This document shows positions 25,747-34,452 of a DNA stretch of 48,218 nt, one piece after another. Made by a program: the position numbers and the translations under genes. Source of the stretch: Natrinema thermotolerans DSM 11552 (GTDB lineage: Archaea; Halobacteriota; Halobacteria; Halobacteriales; Natrialbaceae); NCBI GenBank assembly GCA_000337115.1, contig AOIR01000055.1, forward strand, positions 321 to 48,538. Direction: 5' to 3'. The stretch's first letter is position 1; every line of letters starts with the position of its first letter. The notes under the pieces were generated by a model. It had not been told where the DNA came from. It saw nothing but the letters and a program-made list of their open reading frames with translations, and did no database searches.

Positions 25747-26607
25747 GTGAGCAGTAACTCGATCACAAACGAGAGCGACACGTTCGAGATCGGCGAGACG
25801 ACGGTCCATCGGCTCGGGTTCGGGGCGATGCGGATCACGGGCGAGGACATTATCGGCGCGCCCGACGACGAGGCGGCCGCCCGTGAGGTCGTCGAACACG
25901 CCGTCGACTGCGGTGTCGACCTCATCGACACGGCCGACTCCTACGGCCCGGCAACCAGCGAACGACTCATCGGCGAGGCGATCGGCGATCCCGACGACGT
26001 GCTGGTCGCGACCAAGGCCGGCCTGTTGCGCAACCGAGAGGGCGACTGGCTCGCCCACGGTGACCCCGACTACATCCGGAATCAGGTGCTGACGTCGTTG
26101 GACCGGCTCCGGACCGACACCATCGACCTCTATCAGTTCCACCGGCCAGACGACGACACGCCGTTCGAGGACTCCGTGGCGGCGTTTGCGGAACTCAAAG
26201 ACGAGGGATTCGTCGATCAGGTCGGCCTCAGCAACGTCTCCCCGGAACTCATCGATCAGGCCCGGGAACAGGTCGAGGTCGCGACCGTCCAGAACCGGTA
26301 CAACCTGAACGACCGCGGCGCGGCCGATTCCCTCGAGGTCTGTGCCGAGAACGACATCGGCTTCATCCCGTGGGCCCCGATCAACGGCGACGACCTGGCC
26401 GAACACGGCGACCTCTTAGACGAGATCGCCGAGAACTACGACGCGACGCGCCGACAGGTCGCGCTGGCGTGGCTCCTCGAGCGCTCGCCGGTCATCCTCC
26501 CGATTCCGGGGACCTCGGATCCCGACCACCTCGAGTCGAACGTCGCCGCCTCGCAGCTGTCGCTGTCCGACGACGAGGTGCAGCGACTGACCGACGCGGC
26601 CGAGTGA
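25747..26607 (+). CDS. Aldo/keto reductase (second copy, YdhF/IolS-like)
   Basis: The 286-residue protein starts at GTG 25747. The catalytic elements are LIDTADSYGPATSERLIG (Asp, Tyr), VATKAGLLR (Lys) and LYQFHRPD (His). The ending ILPIPGTSDPDHLESNVAA is typical. It differs clearly from the reductase at 7213 and belongs to a shorter subgroup. It converges on the membrane gene at 26609, with stops 1 bp apart. Confidence 0.93.
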   Translation: MSSNSITNESDTFEIGETTVHRLGFGAMRITGEDIIGAPDDEAAAREVVEHAVDCGVDLIDTADSYGPATSERLIGEAIGDPDDVLVATKAGLLRNREGDWLAHGDPDYIRNQVLTSLDRLRTDTIDLYQFHRPDDDTPFEDSVAAFAELKDEGFVDQVGLSNVSPELIDQAREQVEVATVQNRYNLNDRGAADSLEVCAENDIGFIPWAPINGDDLAEHGDLLDEIAENYDATRRQVALAWLLERSPVILPIPGTSDPDHLESNVAASQLSLSDDEVQRLTDAAE

Positions 26608-26608
26608 G

Positions 26609-27904
26609 TTACGAGGCCGCGAGTCGGCCGGCGATGCGCTCGGAGAGGTCGGTGAGATAGAACGAGCCCCAGACCGCGGCGACGACGGCCCCGACGGTAT
26701 CGTAGACGAGATCGCTGATCGTGTCGTCGAGCCCGTGCTGGGCCAGCACCGCCTCGAGGCCGAGCCGCTGGGCGCTCCAGTCGATGCCGAACTCCATGAG
26801 TTCCCAGACGACGCCGAAAGCCAGTACGAACACGAGGATGAACGCGAACAACATCGCGGGCGGGACGTAGATCTCGTCGGTATGGAGGTCGATCGCTCGG
26901 ACGACCGCGTAGCCGCCCGCGGCGACGATCGACGCCGAGACCGTGTGCGTCATGCTGTCCCACTGACCGACGAGCGCGTACATGCCGGCCGATCCGAGGA
27001 CGTGCAGGAAGACGGCCGCCGTGAGCCAGAACATCAGCCCTGGCTCGAGGGGCAACTTGGCGTCGCGCTCGAGGAGCGCGGGGAGGAACGTGATCGCGAG
27101 CGCGATGGCGGCGTTCGAGACGGTCGTCAGATCGCGGCTGACGACGCCGTATACGAGGAGGATCGCGAGCGTCGCCTGCATGCCTCGGGAGAGTCTCGCC
27201 TGCATGCCTCGGGAGAGTCGGACGACGATCTCATCGGGGACGTCCAGCTGATCGCGGATCAGCGTCGGGACGGGATCCGGCTCCTCGTCGGGCGAGGTGT
27301 CCCGCGGCGTCTCGAACCCCTCGTCGCCGTAGGACCCGAAGTAGCGGCCGAAGAGGACGCCAGCGAACAGGCCGGCCACCGCCGCGTACCCGAAGTCGAT
27401 CATCAGCGCGCGGTTGGCCGCGTCCTGTGAGCGCCCGTTCAGTATGTACTCCGTCCCGAACGTCACGTCGGCCAGCCACTGGGCGACGTTCCACGCGCCG
27501 GCGACGGCGAGCGTCGTCAGTACGACGAGCGCGACCGCGAAGGCGTGGTTCATCCGGACGGCGGTGAACCGGTCGATCTCCACGGTGACGACGAGCGCGA
27601 CCGCGGCGACGGCGACGTAGACGGCGATCGACGTCAGCGCCGACTCGCCGAGGACCGTCGCGTCGACGACGGGGAGCAAGACCAGCACCAGCAACTCCCA
27701 CGGCGGCATCACGAGCGGATCTCGAAACGCGACGACGGGAAGCAGGACGATGGCGACCGCGAACGCGGTAAACGCGAACCAGCGGTACGAGTCCGCGAAC
27801 CCGTGATTGATCGCCAACGCGACGAGCGCGATCGTCAGCGCCCACGCGAGTACCGCGTTTCCCTGCGTGTCGTCGAACAGGCCGTCGAGTCGGGCGTCCG
27901 CCAT
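26609..27904 (-). CDS. Large haloarchaeal membrane protein (DUF2238/YjdF-like)
   Basis: A 431-residue protein with about ten hydrophobic segments. The C-terminal half shows GQWDSMTHTVSASIVAAGGY, then VLAFGVVWELMEFGIDW and a final DTISDLVYDTVGAVVAAVWG, a pattern resembling YjdF/DUF2238 proteins. The N-terminal half repeats a similar arrangement (HAFAVALVVLTTLAV, NVAQWLADVTFGTEY, ALMIDFGYAAVAGLFAG), so the gene may be an old internal duplication. Near the middle a fresh in-frame 24-bp duplication gives RLSRGMQA twice. Function unknown. Confidence 0.8.
   Translation of the reverse strand: MADARLDGLFDDTQGNAVLAWALTIALVALAINHGFADSYRWFAFTAFAVAIVLLPVVAFRDPLVMPPWELLVLVLLPVVDATVLGESALTSIAVYVAVAAVALVVTVEIDRFTAVRMNHAFAVALVVLTTLAVAGAWNVAQWLADVTFGTEYILNGRSQDAANRALMIDFGYAAVAGLFAGVLFGRYFGSYGDEGFETPRDTSPDEEPDPVPTLIRDQLDVPDEIVVRLSRGMQARLSRGMQATLAILLVYGVVSRDLTTVSNAAIALAITFLPALLERDAKLPLEPGLMFWLTAAVFLHVLGSAGMYALVGQWDSMTHTVSASIVAAGGYAVVRAIDLHTDEIYVPPAMLFAFILVFVLAFGVVWELMEFGIDWSAQRLGLEAVLAQHGLDDTISDLVYDTVGAVVAAVWGSFYLTDLSERIAGRLAAS
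27173..27220 (-). repeat. In-frame 24-bp tandem duplication
   Basis: The unit CGCCTGCATGCCTCGGGAGA plus GTCT is present twice in tandem (27173-27196 and 27197-27220), the second differing only at its last base. It adds eight residues, RLSRGMQA, to the cytoplasmic loop after residue 230 of the encoded membrane protein. Confidence 0.9.
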
Positions 27905-28050
27905 ACGACGCTGTACGGGCCGACGGCCCTAAACGCGAGAGCATGACAAAGCCACCGCCCGGCTCGACTGCCTCGAGCGACTCCGAACGGCCCGACCCGC
28001 CACCCCGTTTCCGACGGAAGCCTGATACGTCAGTCCCGCAATGGTGACGT

Positions 28051-28899
28051 ATGGTTGCACGTGACGATCTCGAACACGGACAGGCCCGCGTCAACGACAC
28101 GAAACTCCACTACGTGACCGCCGGTGACGGCCCGCCACTGGTGCTGTGTCACGGTTGGCCACAGACCTGGTACGAGTGGCGGGACGTGATCCCGTCACTC
28201 GCCGACGACTACACCGTCATCGCGCCCGACCTCCGTGGGCTGGGTGATTCCGCGACCCCGACCTCGGGATACGACAAGGACACCGTCGCGACCGACGTCC
28301 GGGAACTCGTCGCCCACCTCGGCTTCGGCGACGATCGGATCGCGCTCGTCGGCCACGACTGGGGGATGCCGACGGCCTACGCCTACGCCGCCCAGTATCG
28401 CGACGAAGTCCGCGCGCTCTGTGTCCTCGAGGCCGGCCTGCCGGGGATCAACGAAGACGGAAAGAAGAAACTCTGGCACACCCGATTCCACGGCGTTCGT
28501 GACCTGCCCGAGCGGCTGGTCGCCGGCCGGGAACGGCTCTACCTCGACTGGTTCTACAAGGAAGGCGCGTACGATCCGTCGGCGATCGACGACGAGGCCC
28601 GCGACGAGTACGTCCGCTGTTACTCACAGGCCGGCGGCCTGCGGGGCGGCTTCGAGTATTACCGTGCCTACGAGACCGATGCCGAACACAACCGAGCCCA
28701 CGCCGAGGACCCACTCGAGCTGCCGGTCCTCGCACTCGGCGGCGCGGCCTCGTTTCGGGAGCTGCCGATCAGGGACATGGAGGCGGTCGCGACCGACGTC
28801 GAGGGCGAGGTCGTCGACCGTGCCGGCCACTGGATCCCCGAGGAACGGCCGGCGTACTTCGTCGATCGGTTGACGACGTTTCTCGACGACGCCGCGTGA
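28051..28899 (+). CDS. Alpha/beta hydrolase, epoxide hydrolase/haloalkane dehalogenase type
   Basis: The 282-residue protein has the oxyanion motif HGWPQTWYEW, the nucleophile elbow GHDWG with Asp103, and the C-terminal acid/base region ending AGHWIPEERP with the catalytic His. An Asp nucleophile rather than Ser marks it as an epoxide hydrolase- or dehalogenase-like member. Lid tyrosines typical of epoxide hydrolases may be in the FEYYRAYE segment. Substrate unknown. It is divergent from the 26609 gene. Confidence 0.9.
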   Translation: MVARDDLEHGQARVNDTKLHYVTAGDGPPLVLCHGWPQTWYEWRDVIPSLADDYTVIAPDLRGLGDSATPTSGYDKDTVATDVRELVAHLGFGDDRIALVGHDWGMPTAYAYAAQYRDEVRALCVLEAGLPGINEDGKKKLWHTRFHGVRDLPERLVAGRERLYLDWFYKEGAYDPSAIDDEARDEYVRCYSQAGGLRGGFEYYRAYETDAEHNRAHAEDPLELPVLALGGAASFRELPIRDMEAVATDVEGEVVDRAGHWIPEERPAYFVDRLTTFLDDAA

Positions 28900-28929
28900 C
28901 CGCCCCTCGAGCCGGTCGTGACTACGCGC

Positions 28930-29283
28930 TCAGTACTGTTCTTTGACCCTGTCGATCTGGCAGTCGAGACAGAGATCGTCGGCAAAACAGGCGACGTTGT
29001 CGTAGGGACAGTCGTACGCCTCGACGTCGACGGAGAGGCGGCGTTTCGCGCGTTCCCACTCGGTCTCCCAGTCGTCGATCGTCATCTCCGCGGAGGTAAA
29101 GACGACATCGCCGCCCCGGTCGACGATCTTCGCGACCGTGACCGAGCGGTGGTTGGCTTTGACGACGTCGATCGCCTCCTCGTAGGAGCCACAGCGGATC
29201 TCCTCCCGGCCCGACTGATCGTCCAGCAGGTGGACGGCAATAGAGCCGTCGTACTCCTCTGTCGGCTCCAGTCCGTGGGTCAT
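28930..29283 (-). CDS. Haloarchaeal Cys-rich small protein
   Basis: A 117-residue protein. The N-terminal half is a small alpha/beta unit (IAVHLLDDQSGREEIRCG, then YEEAIDVVKANHRSVTVAKI). The C-terminal half has a Cys cluster YDCPYDNVACFADDLCLDCQ that could bind zinc. I do not recognise a named family; similar conserved proteins occur in haloarchaea. The ATG at 29281-29283 is the first after an in-frame upstream stretch of poor quality. Confidence 0.7.
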   Translation of the reverse strand: MTHGLEPTEEYDGSIAVHLLDDQSGREEIRCGSYEEAIDVVKANHRSVTVAKIVDRGGDVVFTSAEMTIDDWETEWERAKRRLSVDVEAYDCPYDNVACFADDLCLDCQIDRVKEQY

Positions 29284-29494
29284 GTGGTCCACTGTCGGAG
29301 TCGCACGATAAAAAGTCCTGCTTCGGGACTGGAGGTCGCCTTCTTCCGGGCGGCGCATTGCCCGGTGAGTAGGCCATCGCCGGCGCGTGGAGCGTGGTCC
29401 CGATCCGGCGGTCTTTGAACGCCGCCGTTGGCCACGCGATACTGGTATCGTCCTCGACTCACAGCACCTCCATCGACGCACTCCCGTTCGTCGA

Positions 29495-31456
29495 TCACGC
29501 ATCGCGATCACGTGGTGCCGGCAGCGTAAACGAGAACGTCGACCCGTCGCCCGGTTCGGAGTCGACCCAGATCTCACCGTCGTGGCGCTCGATGATCCGT
29601 TCACAGAGTGCCAGCCCGATACCGGTGCCAGCGTGTTCGTGGGGGCCGTGGAGCCGCTGGAACACCTCGAAGACGGCCGCTTGGTCGTCAGGATCGATCC
29701 CCATCCCCTCGTCGCTGATCGAGACCACCCAGTCCCGTCCGGCCCGCTCTGCAGAGATGGCGATCCGTGGCGGCTCGTCTCCCGCGTACGTGACTGCGTT
29801 ATCCAGTAGATTCTGAAAGAGTTGGCGCAGCTGGCTGGCGTCTCCCTCGACACGGGGCAGTGACGCCGCCGTGATGTCGGCGTCCGTTTCCTCGAGTTGC
29901 AACTGTAGATCGGCGAGAACGTCGTCGAGTACCGCGTTCAGATCGATCGGTTCGAGCGGGTCTCCCTCCGTATCGACACGAGAATACTGCAGCAATCCGT
30001 CGACCATCGCACGCATCCGGTCTGCGCCGTCGACAGCGAACTCGAGGAATTCCTCTCCCTCCTCGTCGAGCGTATCCTCGTACCGCCGTTCGAGGAGTTG
30101 CAGGTAGCTCGAGACCATCCGCAGCGGCTCCTGCAGATCGTGGGAGGCGGCGTAGGCAAACTGCTCCAATCGCTCGTTCGATTTTTCGAGTTTCTCGACC
30201 GTGTCCTCCAACTGTTGTTTGCGCTCGTTCTGTTCGGTGATGTCCTGGGCCATCGTCATTCCGGCAAAGACCTCACCATCATCGTCAGTCACCGGCACGG
30301 CGTGAACTCGCCAGTCTCGGTTTACGTACTGAAACTCGACTGACGTCTCGTCGCCGTCAAGCGCCGCCCGGAGTGCAGGTTCGAGGTCGGCAGCAACCGT
30401 GTCACCCCACACCTGTGCTGGTGTCCGCTCTTCGACGTCAGCCGGCGAGATCGGTAACTCCGCGAACGCCTGTCCCGCGGCGAGCGTGTACTCGAGGTCG
30501 GCACCGAACAGCGTGACGATCCCGTTCGGGAAAAACTCCGCCAGCGTGCGATACCGACGTTCGCTCTCTTTGAGTTTGCGCTCTCGCTCCTTGCGTTTCG
30601 TGATGTCTCGAAAGTAGATCGAGAGTCCGGATTCGGAGGGATAGGCGTGAACCTCGAACCACGTTCCAAGCGGCGGGTAGTACTCCTCGAACGATGTGGG
30701 TTCCTGCGTTCGTACCGCCTCCCGGTACTCTTCCTCGAACGTCGTTCCGAGCGCCGGTTCGAACACCTGCCAGAAGTTCTCGCCGACTAAGCCCTCGTCT
30801 TCGGGGTCGAGGACGTTCTTCCCCCGCTCGTTCGCGTACGTGATGGTCCAGTCCTCGTCGAGACCGACGAATCCGTCGGTGATCCGTTCGAACGTCCGCT
30901 CGAGTTCGGTCTCTCGCTCCTCGAGTTTCCGTTTGGCTCTCGTTTCCTCGATCGCTGCTGCGAGGACGTTCGCGACGTTTTTGACGAAGGTAACGTCGTG
31001 GTCGGTGAACTCGCGCTTCTCGGTGGCGTGTACACCGAGGATCCCCCACGGGTTTTCGATCGAGCCAATGATAACGCTGATCCCGCCGACGACGTCGTGA
31101 CTGGTGAGGAGTTCGGGGCCCGAAAAGCGTTCCTCGGTACGCAAGTCGTCGACGACCACGGGCTCTTCGGAAAGCAGCGTGTAGCCCGCCTGTGAGCCCC
31201 GGTCGGTCGGGACTATCGCGCTCCCGACGAGACCCTCCCGCCAGCCGACACCCTGCCGAAGGAAGAGTTCGTCACCGCCGGGCAGCAACTCGAGGACCTT
31301 ACAGTAGTCGTTGCTCAGCGTCTCGGCTACTGCAACGCATGCGTCGTGCATCAACTGATCTATGTCGTCGGTTTCGAGCGCCTGTTGGCCGAGTTCAGCG
31401 ACAACCACTTGGTGTCGAATTCGGGGGTGTGGATCTGTATCGGCCGATGAAGCCAT
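29495..31456 (-). CDS. GAF-PAS-PAS sensor histidine kinase
   Basis: This 653-residue soluble kinase has, in order: a GAF domain (about residues 20-172), two PAS domains (about 185-290 and 300-410), and a coiled linker. A HisKA domain follows, with the phospho-acceptor in FAYAASHDLQEPLRM (His439). The HATPase domain ends the protein, with N-box QNLLDNAVTYAG, G1 ISDEGMGID and G2 AGTGIGLALCERI. No membrane helix, so it senses an internal signal such as redox or light through GAF/PAS. The ATG at 31454-31456 is preferred to the open frame running to 31624. No response regulator lies next to it, which is usual in haloarchaea. Confidence 0.93.
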   Translation of the reverse strand: MASSADTDPHPRIRHQVVVAELGQQALETDDIDQLMHDACVAVAETLSNDYCKVLELLPGGDELFLRQGVGWREGLVGSAIVPTDRGSQAGYTLLSEEPVVVDDLRTEERFSGPELLTSHDVVGGISVIIGSIENPWGILGVHATEKREFTDHDVTFVKNVANVLAAAIEETRAKRKLEERETELERTFERITDGFVGLDEDWTITYANERGKNVLDPEDEGLVGENFWQVFEPALGTTFEEEYREAVRTQEPTSFEEYYPPLGTWFEVHAYPSESGLSIYFRDITKRKERERKLKESERRYRTLAEFFPNGIVTLFGADLEYTLAAGQAFAELPISPADVEERTPAQVWGDTVAADLEPALRAALDGDETSVEFQYVNRDWRVHAVPVTDDDGEVFAGMTMAQDITEQNERKQQLEDTVEKLEKSNERLEQFAYAASHDLQEPLRMVSSYLQLLERRYEDTLDEEGEEFLEFAVDGADRMRAMVDGLLQYSRVDTEGDPLEPIDLNAVLDDVLADLQLQLEETDADITAASLPRVEGDASQLRQLFQNLLDNAVTYAGDEPPRIAISAERAGRDWVVSISDEGMGIDPDDQAAVFEVFQRLHGPHEHAGTGIGLALCERIIERHDGEIWVDSEPGDGSTFSFTLPAPRDRDA

Positions 31457-31822
31457 GCCCAATTCAAACGGCGTGAGACGGGTAAAGCCTTCTCCGGGTA
31501 TCGCCAGTCGACGAGCTATCGTTCGGAATCGAACACAGTCACCACGGACCGCAGCAAGCACTCGACGGAACCGTGCCAGTCGGGGACACTCACCTCGCGT
31601 GGTTCCGCCTTCCGGCTTTTCCACTCCTCCCGATGGTCACCGGAGCGGCAAAGCCGCTCCGAGCCGTCGCTCACTTCGTTCGCGACGACGCCGTGAAAAA
31701 GTCCGGGTGCGAGAATCGAACCGTAGCCAGACGGTCGGCCTCGCTTCGCTCGGCCGCTGCGACTGGCAGGGTTCGATCTCGGTCGGATTTGCGCCGCTCA
31801 CGGATTTGTTCGCGGCGACAAA
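31457..31822. other. Gap between histidine kinase gene and tRNA-His
   Basis: This 366-bp gap holds no gene I can support. It contains the copy of the tRNA-His 3' end (31698-31722) and GAGCGAAGCGAG-like short inverted repeats at about 31640-31695 and 31735-31755 (CGCTTCGCTCG). Open frames through it are short and arginine/serine-rich. Confidence 0.45.
31698..31722 (-). repeat. Copy of the tRNA-His 3' end
   Basis: Twenty-five bases are identical to 31820-31844, which are the 3' end of tRNA-His plus three bases beyond it. The match covers the 3' acceptor strand and most of the T-arm. On the tRNA strand the copy is 122 bp downstream, almost the same spacing as the copy behind tRNA-Val (121 bp). 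Confidence 0.85.
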
Positions 31823-31895
31823 GTCCGGGTGCGAGAATCGAACCCGCGTCTCAGCCTCCACAAGGCTGAAGGATAACCACTACCCCAACCCGGAC
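31823..31895 (-). tRNA. tRNA-His (anticodon GTG)
   Basis: Read on the minus strand, TCCGGGT (complement of 31888-31894) pairs with ACCCGGA (complement of 31824-31830). G-1 is encoded at 31895 and faces C73 at 31823, the special pair of tRNA-His. The anticodon stem CAGCC/GGCTG closes loop TTGTGGA with anticodon GTG. A TATA-like CGTATTTTAGT lies on the minus strand near 31925-31935. Confidence 0.96.
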
Positions 31896-32060
31896 ACGCT
31901 TACACCTGAACCTACAGCCGGTTGGACTAAAATACGTTACGACTCCCGGACGCGGTGTGTGATGCCCTCGCTCGGTTTCGGCCGGCGGATCTCGGCTACC
32001 CCCGCGGGCCGTTCGCGACCGAGACGTTTTTCGATCCGCGGGCGTTAGTCCCGCCAACGC

Positions 32061-32516
32061 GTGGCCATCACCGACAAGATCTACGTCAAGAATCACCGCC
32101 AGCTCAGCTCCCAGCTCGAGACGAACATCCCCAAAGGGGCGTTCAAGGGGGCGACGCTGGACATGCTCTTCCAGGGCGAGGGCCTCGAGAAACTCGACGA
32201 CGCGACCCGCGAGCGGGTGCTGGATTTCACGCAGGACTTTCTGGACTGTAGCTGCGACAACAACCCCTACTGTGGCTGTCCCGAGCGCAAGTTCATGACG
32301 TACCTGCTCGAGTTGCGCGCCGAGGGACTGGGTCCGGACGCGATCGTCGACGTGATGACCGACGACTACATGGTCTATGCCTACTCCGGGGACGTTCTCT
32401 CCTTCCTCGATAACGCCGTTCGAACCCTCGAGGCCGCCGAAGGGTTGGCGCGAGTGGACGGTGCCGGGGAGAAACACGACGAGATCCGGCGGGCGAAACG
32501 GAACCTCGAGCGGTAA
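32061..32516 (+). CDS. Haloarchaeal DUF5814-like Cys-containing protein
   Basis: The 151-residue protein starts at GTG 32061 and reads AITDKIYVKNHRQLSSQLET. The centre has a Cys cluster DCSCDNNPYCGCPERKF (four Cys), which may bind zinc or an Fe-S cluster, followed by helical ELRAEGLGPDAIVDVMTDDY and YAYSGDVLSFLDNAVR. It is a strongly conserved haloarchaeal family (DUF5814, from memory). Function unknown. Confidence 0.8.
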   Translation: MAITDKIYVKNHRQLSSQLETNIPKGAFKGATLDMLFQGEGLEKLDDATRERVLDFTQDFLDCSCDNNPYCGCPERKFMTYLLELRAEGLGPDAIVDVMTDDYMVYAYSGDVLSFLDNAVRTLEAAEGLARVDGAGEKHDEIRRAKRNLER

Positions 32517-32665
32517 CCGACTGTTGTTCCGTTCTCCGATTCCGCCCTTACACCCTGGTCGACGCGCCGTCTCTCGGTTGTAGTGGCCACCTACGCGTTT
32601 CGAATATTATTAATAATCTATAATCATCGAGCGCGACATCAGTGGTTCTCCCCTATCGAGAATCG

Positions 32666-32893
32666 ATGCCGGACACGACGATAGAGACGATCAACACGAT
32701 GCTCGATAGCGTCCAGGAGGAACTCGAGGACCCGGACCTACGGTTCAAGCTCCGGACTGTGCGGCAGTTGCTGTTGGTGGTCGAAGAACGACACGACATC
32801 GGACGAGACGCGCTCGCGGACGCCGATCTCGACGACTCGACCCGCGAGGACTTACAGCAACTCGGGTATCTGGGCGCGGACGACGACCGCTAG
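32666..32893 (+). CDS. Small helical haloarchaeal protein
   Basis: A 75-residue acidic protein, MPDTTIETINTMLDSVQEEL, then LRFKLRTVRQLLLVVEERHD and a short acidic end. All-helical by appearance; no family recognised. ATG 32666 is preferred; a GTG at 32642 would add eight residues. A palindromic ATTATTAATAAT (32605-32616) with a second TCTATAAT after it, 30-60 bp upstream, supplies the promoter. Confidence 0.7.
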   Translation: MPDTTIETINTMLDSVQEELEDPDLRFKLRTVRQLLLVVEERHDIGRDALADADLDDSTREDLQQLGYLGADDDR

Positions 32894-32917
32894 GTGTGTT
32901 CCGACCGGGAACGATCG

Positions 32918-33322
32918 TCAGCGCAACTGGTAGGATTCGTCTTCGTCGTCGAGTTCGTCGAGCAACAGGATCTCCTCTTCCTCGTCCTCGAGGCGGTCCT
33001 GGAGGTCGTTGACGTAGGCCTTGTACTCCTCGAGTTGCTCCCGGAGGTGTTCGGCCTCGAGTTCGAGCCGCTCGTGTTCGCGGACGAACCGCTTTGGCAC
33101 CTCGACGGTCGGTGGGAACGACACGTCCTCCCCCTCGTCCGTGCGGGCCTCGAGGTCGGCCTCGGGGACGACCTCGACCTGGCCGTCGTGTTCGACCAAC
33201 TGGTCGACGTAGTCCCGGAAGACGGCCGACAGCGAGATGTCGCGCTCCTCGGCGATCGCCTGCAGCGCCTCGAAGGCGTCCTCGTTGACCCGGAACGAGA
33301 TGGTCTTGTTCTTGTTCCCCAT
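32918..33322 (-). CDS. Ribbon-helix-helix protein with coiled coil
   Basis: The 134-residue protein begins MGNKNKTISFRVNEDAFEAL, a CopG/Arc-type ribbon-helix-helix (beta strand KTISFRV, two helices to VDQLVEH, residues about 5-44). The rest, from VPKRFVREHERLELEAEHL to the end, is a long charged coiled coil (about residues 78-130). This suggests a dimeric DNA-binding or architectural protein. It is convergent with the gene at 32666; target unknown. Confidence 0.85.
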   Translation of the reverse strand: MGNKNKTISFRVNEDAFEALQAIAEERDISLSAVFRDYVDQLVEHDGQVEVVPEADLEARTDEGEDVSFPPTVEVPKRFVREHERLELEAEHLREQLEEYKAYVNDLQDRLEDEEEEILLLDELDDEDESYQLR

Positions 33323-33471
33323 CGATACCCCTAGTCGTCGTTCACGGAACTTAACTATTAGTCAGACACGGGGCGTCGCGGTGACCGCTGACCGCGCTCG
33401 AGCGCCGGGCGAGAATCGCCATGACCACTCGGGACCCGACACGCTATGCGCCTCGAGACCCAACACGGCGT

Positions 33472-34452
33472 ATGCTGACTGACACGGCGGGACTCCACCA
33501 CGTGACCGGGATCGTCGGGGACGCCCAGTCGGCGATCGATTTCTACGGCGGCGTCCTCGGGCTCCGGCTCGTCACGCAGACGGTCAACTTCGAGGATATC
33601 CTCCAGCATCACCTCTACTTCGGCGACGCCGCCGGCCGGCCGGGGACGGTCCTGACCCACTTCGCGGACCCCCACGGCGATCCCGGCCGGTTCGGGGCTC
33701 CCCAGCCCGAATCGGTCGCGTTCGTCGTCCCCGACGGCTCGCTCGCGTACTGGGCGGATCGGCTCGCGGACCACGAGATCGCGGTCGAGGGGCCCCTCGA
33801 GCGGTTCGACGAACGCGTCCTGCGCTTTGCCGACCCCGCAGGAACGCGACTCGAACTGGTCGCCGGCCCGCCGGTTCCGGGCGACGTCGAGCCGTGGACC
33901 GAAGGACCGATCCCGACGGACCACGCGATCCGCGGTCTCCACGGCGTCGCGACGCTGTCGGTCAATCCCTACGCGACCGCGGGCGCGCTCGAGACGCTCG
34001 GGTTCGAACACGAAGCGGAAGACGGCGATCGGATCCGGTATCGTGCGTCCGGCTCACGAGCCGCAGTCGTGGACGTCCTCGATCGCGACGCGGCGTTCGG
34101 CCGCGAGGGACAGGGAACGCTGCATCACGTCGCGGTCCGGGTCGAGAGCGAGGACGCCCTCCACGAGTGGCGGGACCTGTTCGACGAGCGCGGCGACGAC
34201 GTGTCCCGCGTGAAAGACCGGCACGTCTTTCACTCACTGTACGTCCGTGAACCGGGCGGCATCCTCCTCGAACTGGCGACGGAGACCGACGGCGTCGCCG
34301 CCAGCGGGCCGACCGGGGGTCCCGGCGAGTCGCTGTACCTGCCCGAGTGGTTCGAACGCGACCGGGAGTTGATCGAGAGCCAACTCCCCGAGTTGACGGC
34401 GCCGACCGGGAGTGAGACTGACGAGAGCGACGACTCTCCCACGGACCGATGA
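33472..34452 (+). CDS. VOC ring-cleaving dioxygenase (MhqO-like)
   Basis: A 326-residue protein of two tandem glyoxalase/VOC modules: TAGLHHVTGIVGDAQSAIDF opens module 1 and IRGLHGVATLSVNPYATAG module 2. Metal ligands are expected at the His of LHHVTG, the second-module His of TLHHVAVRVE and the Glu of GGILLELATE. Close relatives are MhqO/MhqA, dioxygenases that open hydroquinone and catechol rings. The ATG at 33472 fits the family; 17 codons upstream in frame are poor. It overlaps the next gene by ATGA. Confidence 0.92.
   Translation: MLTDTAGLHHVTGIVGDAQSAIDFYGGVLGLRLVTQTVNFEDILQHHLYFGDAAGRPGTVLTHFADPHGDPGRFGAPQPESVAFVVPDGSLAYWADRLADHEIAVEGPLERFDERVLRFADPAGTRLELVAGPPVPGDVEPWTEGPIPTDHAIRGLHGVATLSVNPYATAGALETLGFEHEAEDGDRIRYRASGSRAAVVDVLDRDAAFGREGQGTLHHVAVRVESEDALHEWRDLFDERGDDVSRVKDRHVFHSLYVREPGGILLELATETDGVAASGPTGGPGESLYLPEWFERDRELIESQLPELTAPTGSETDESDDSPTDR

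Noticed and set aside
15045-31844. CRISPR array
   Set aside because: The repeats seen are pairs of tRNA ends or cassette homology, not regularly spaced short repeats; no cas genes occur.
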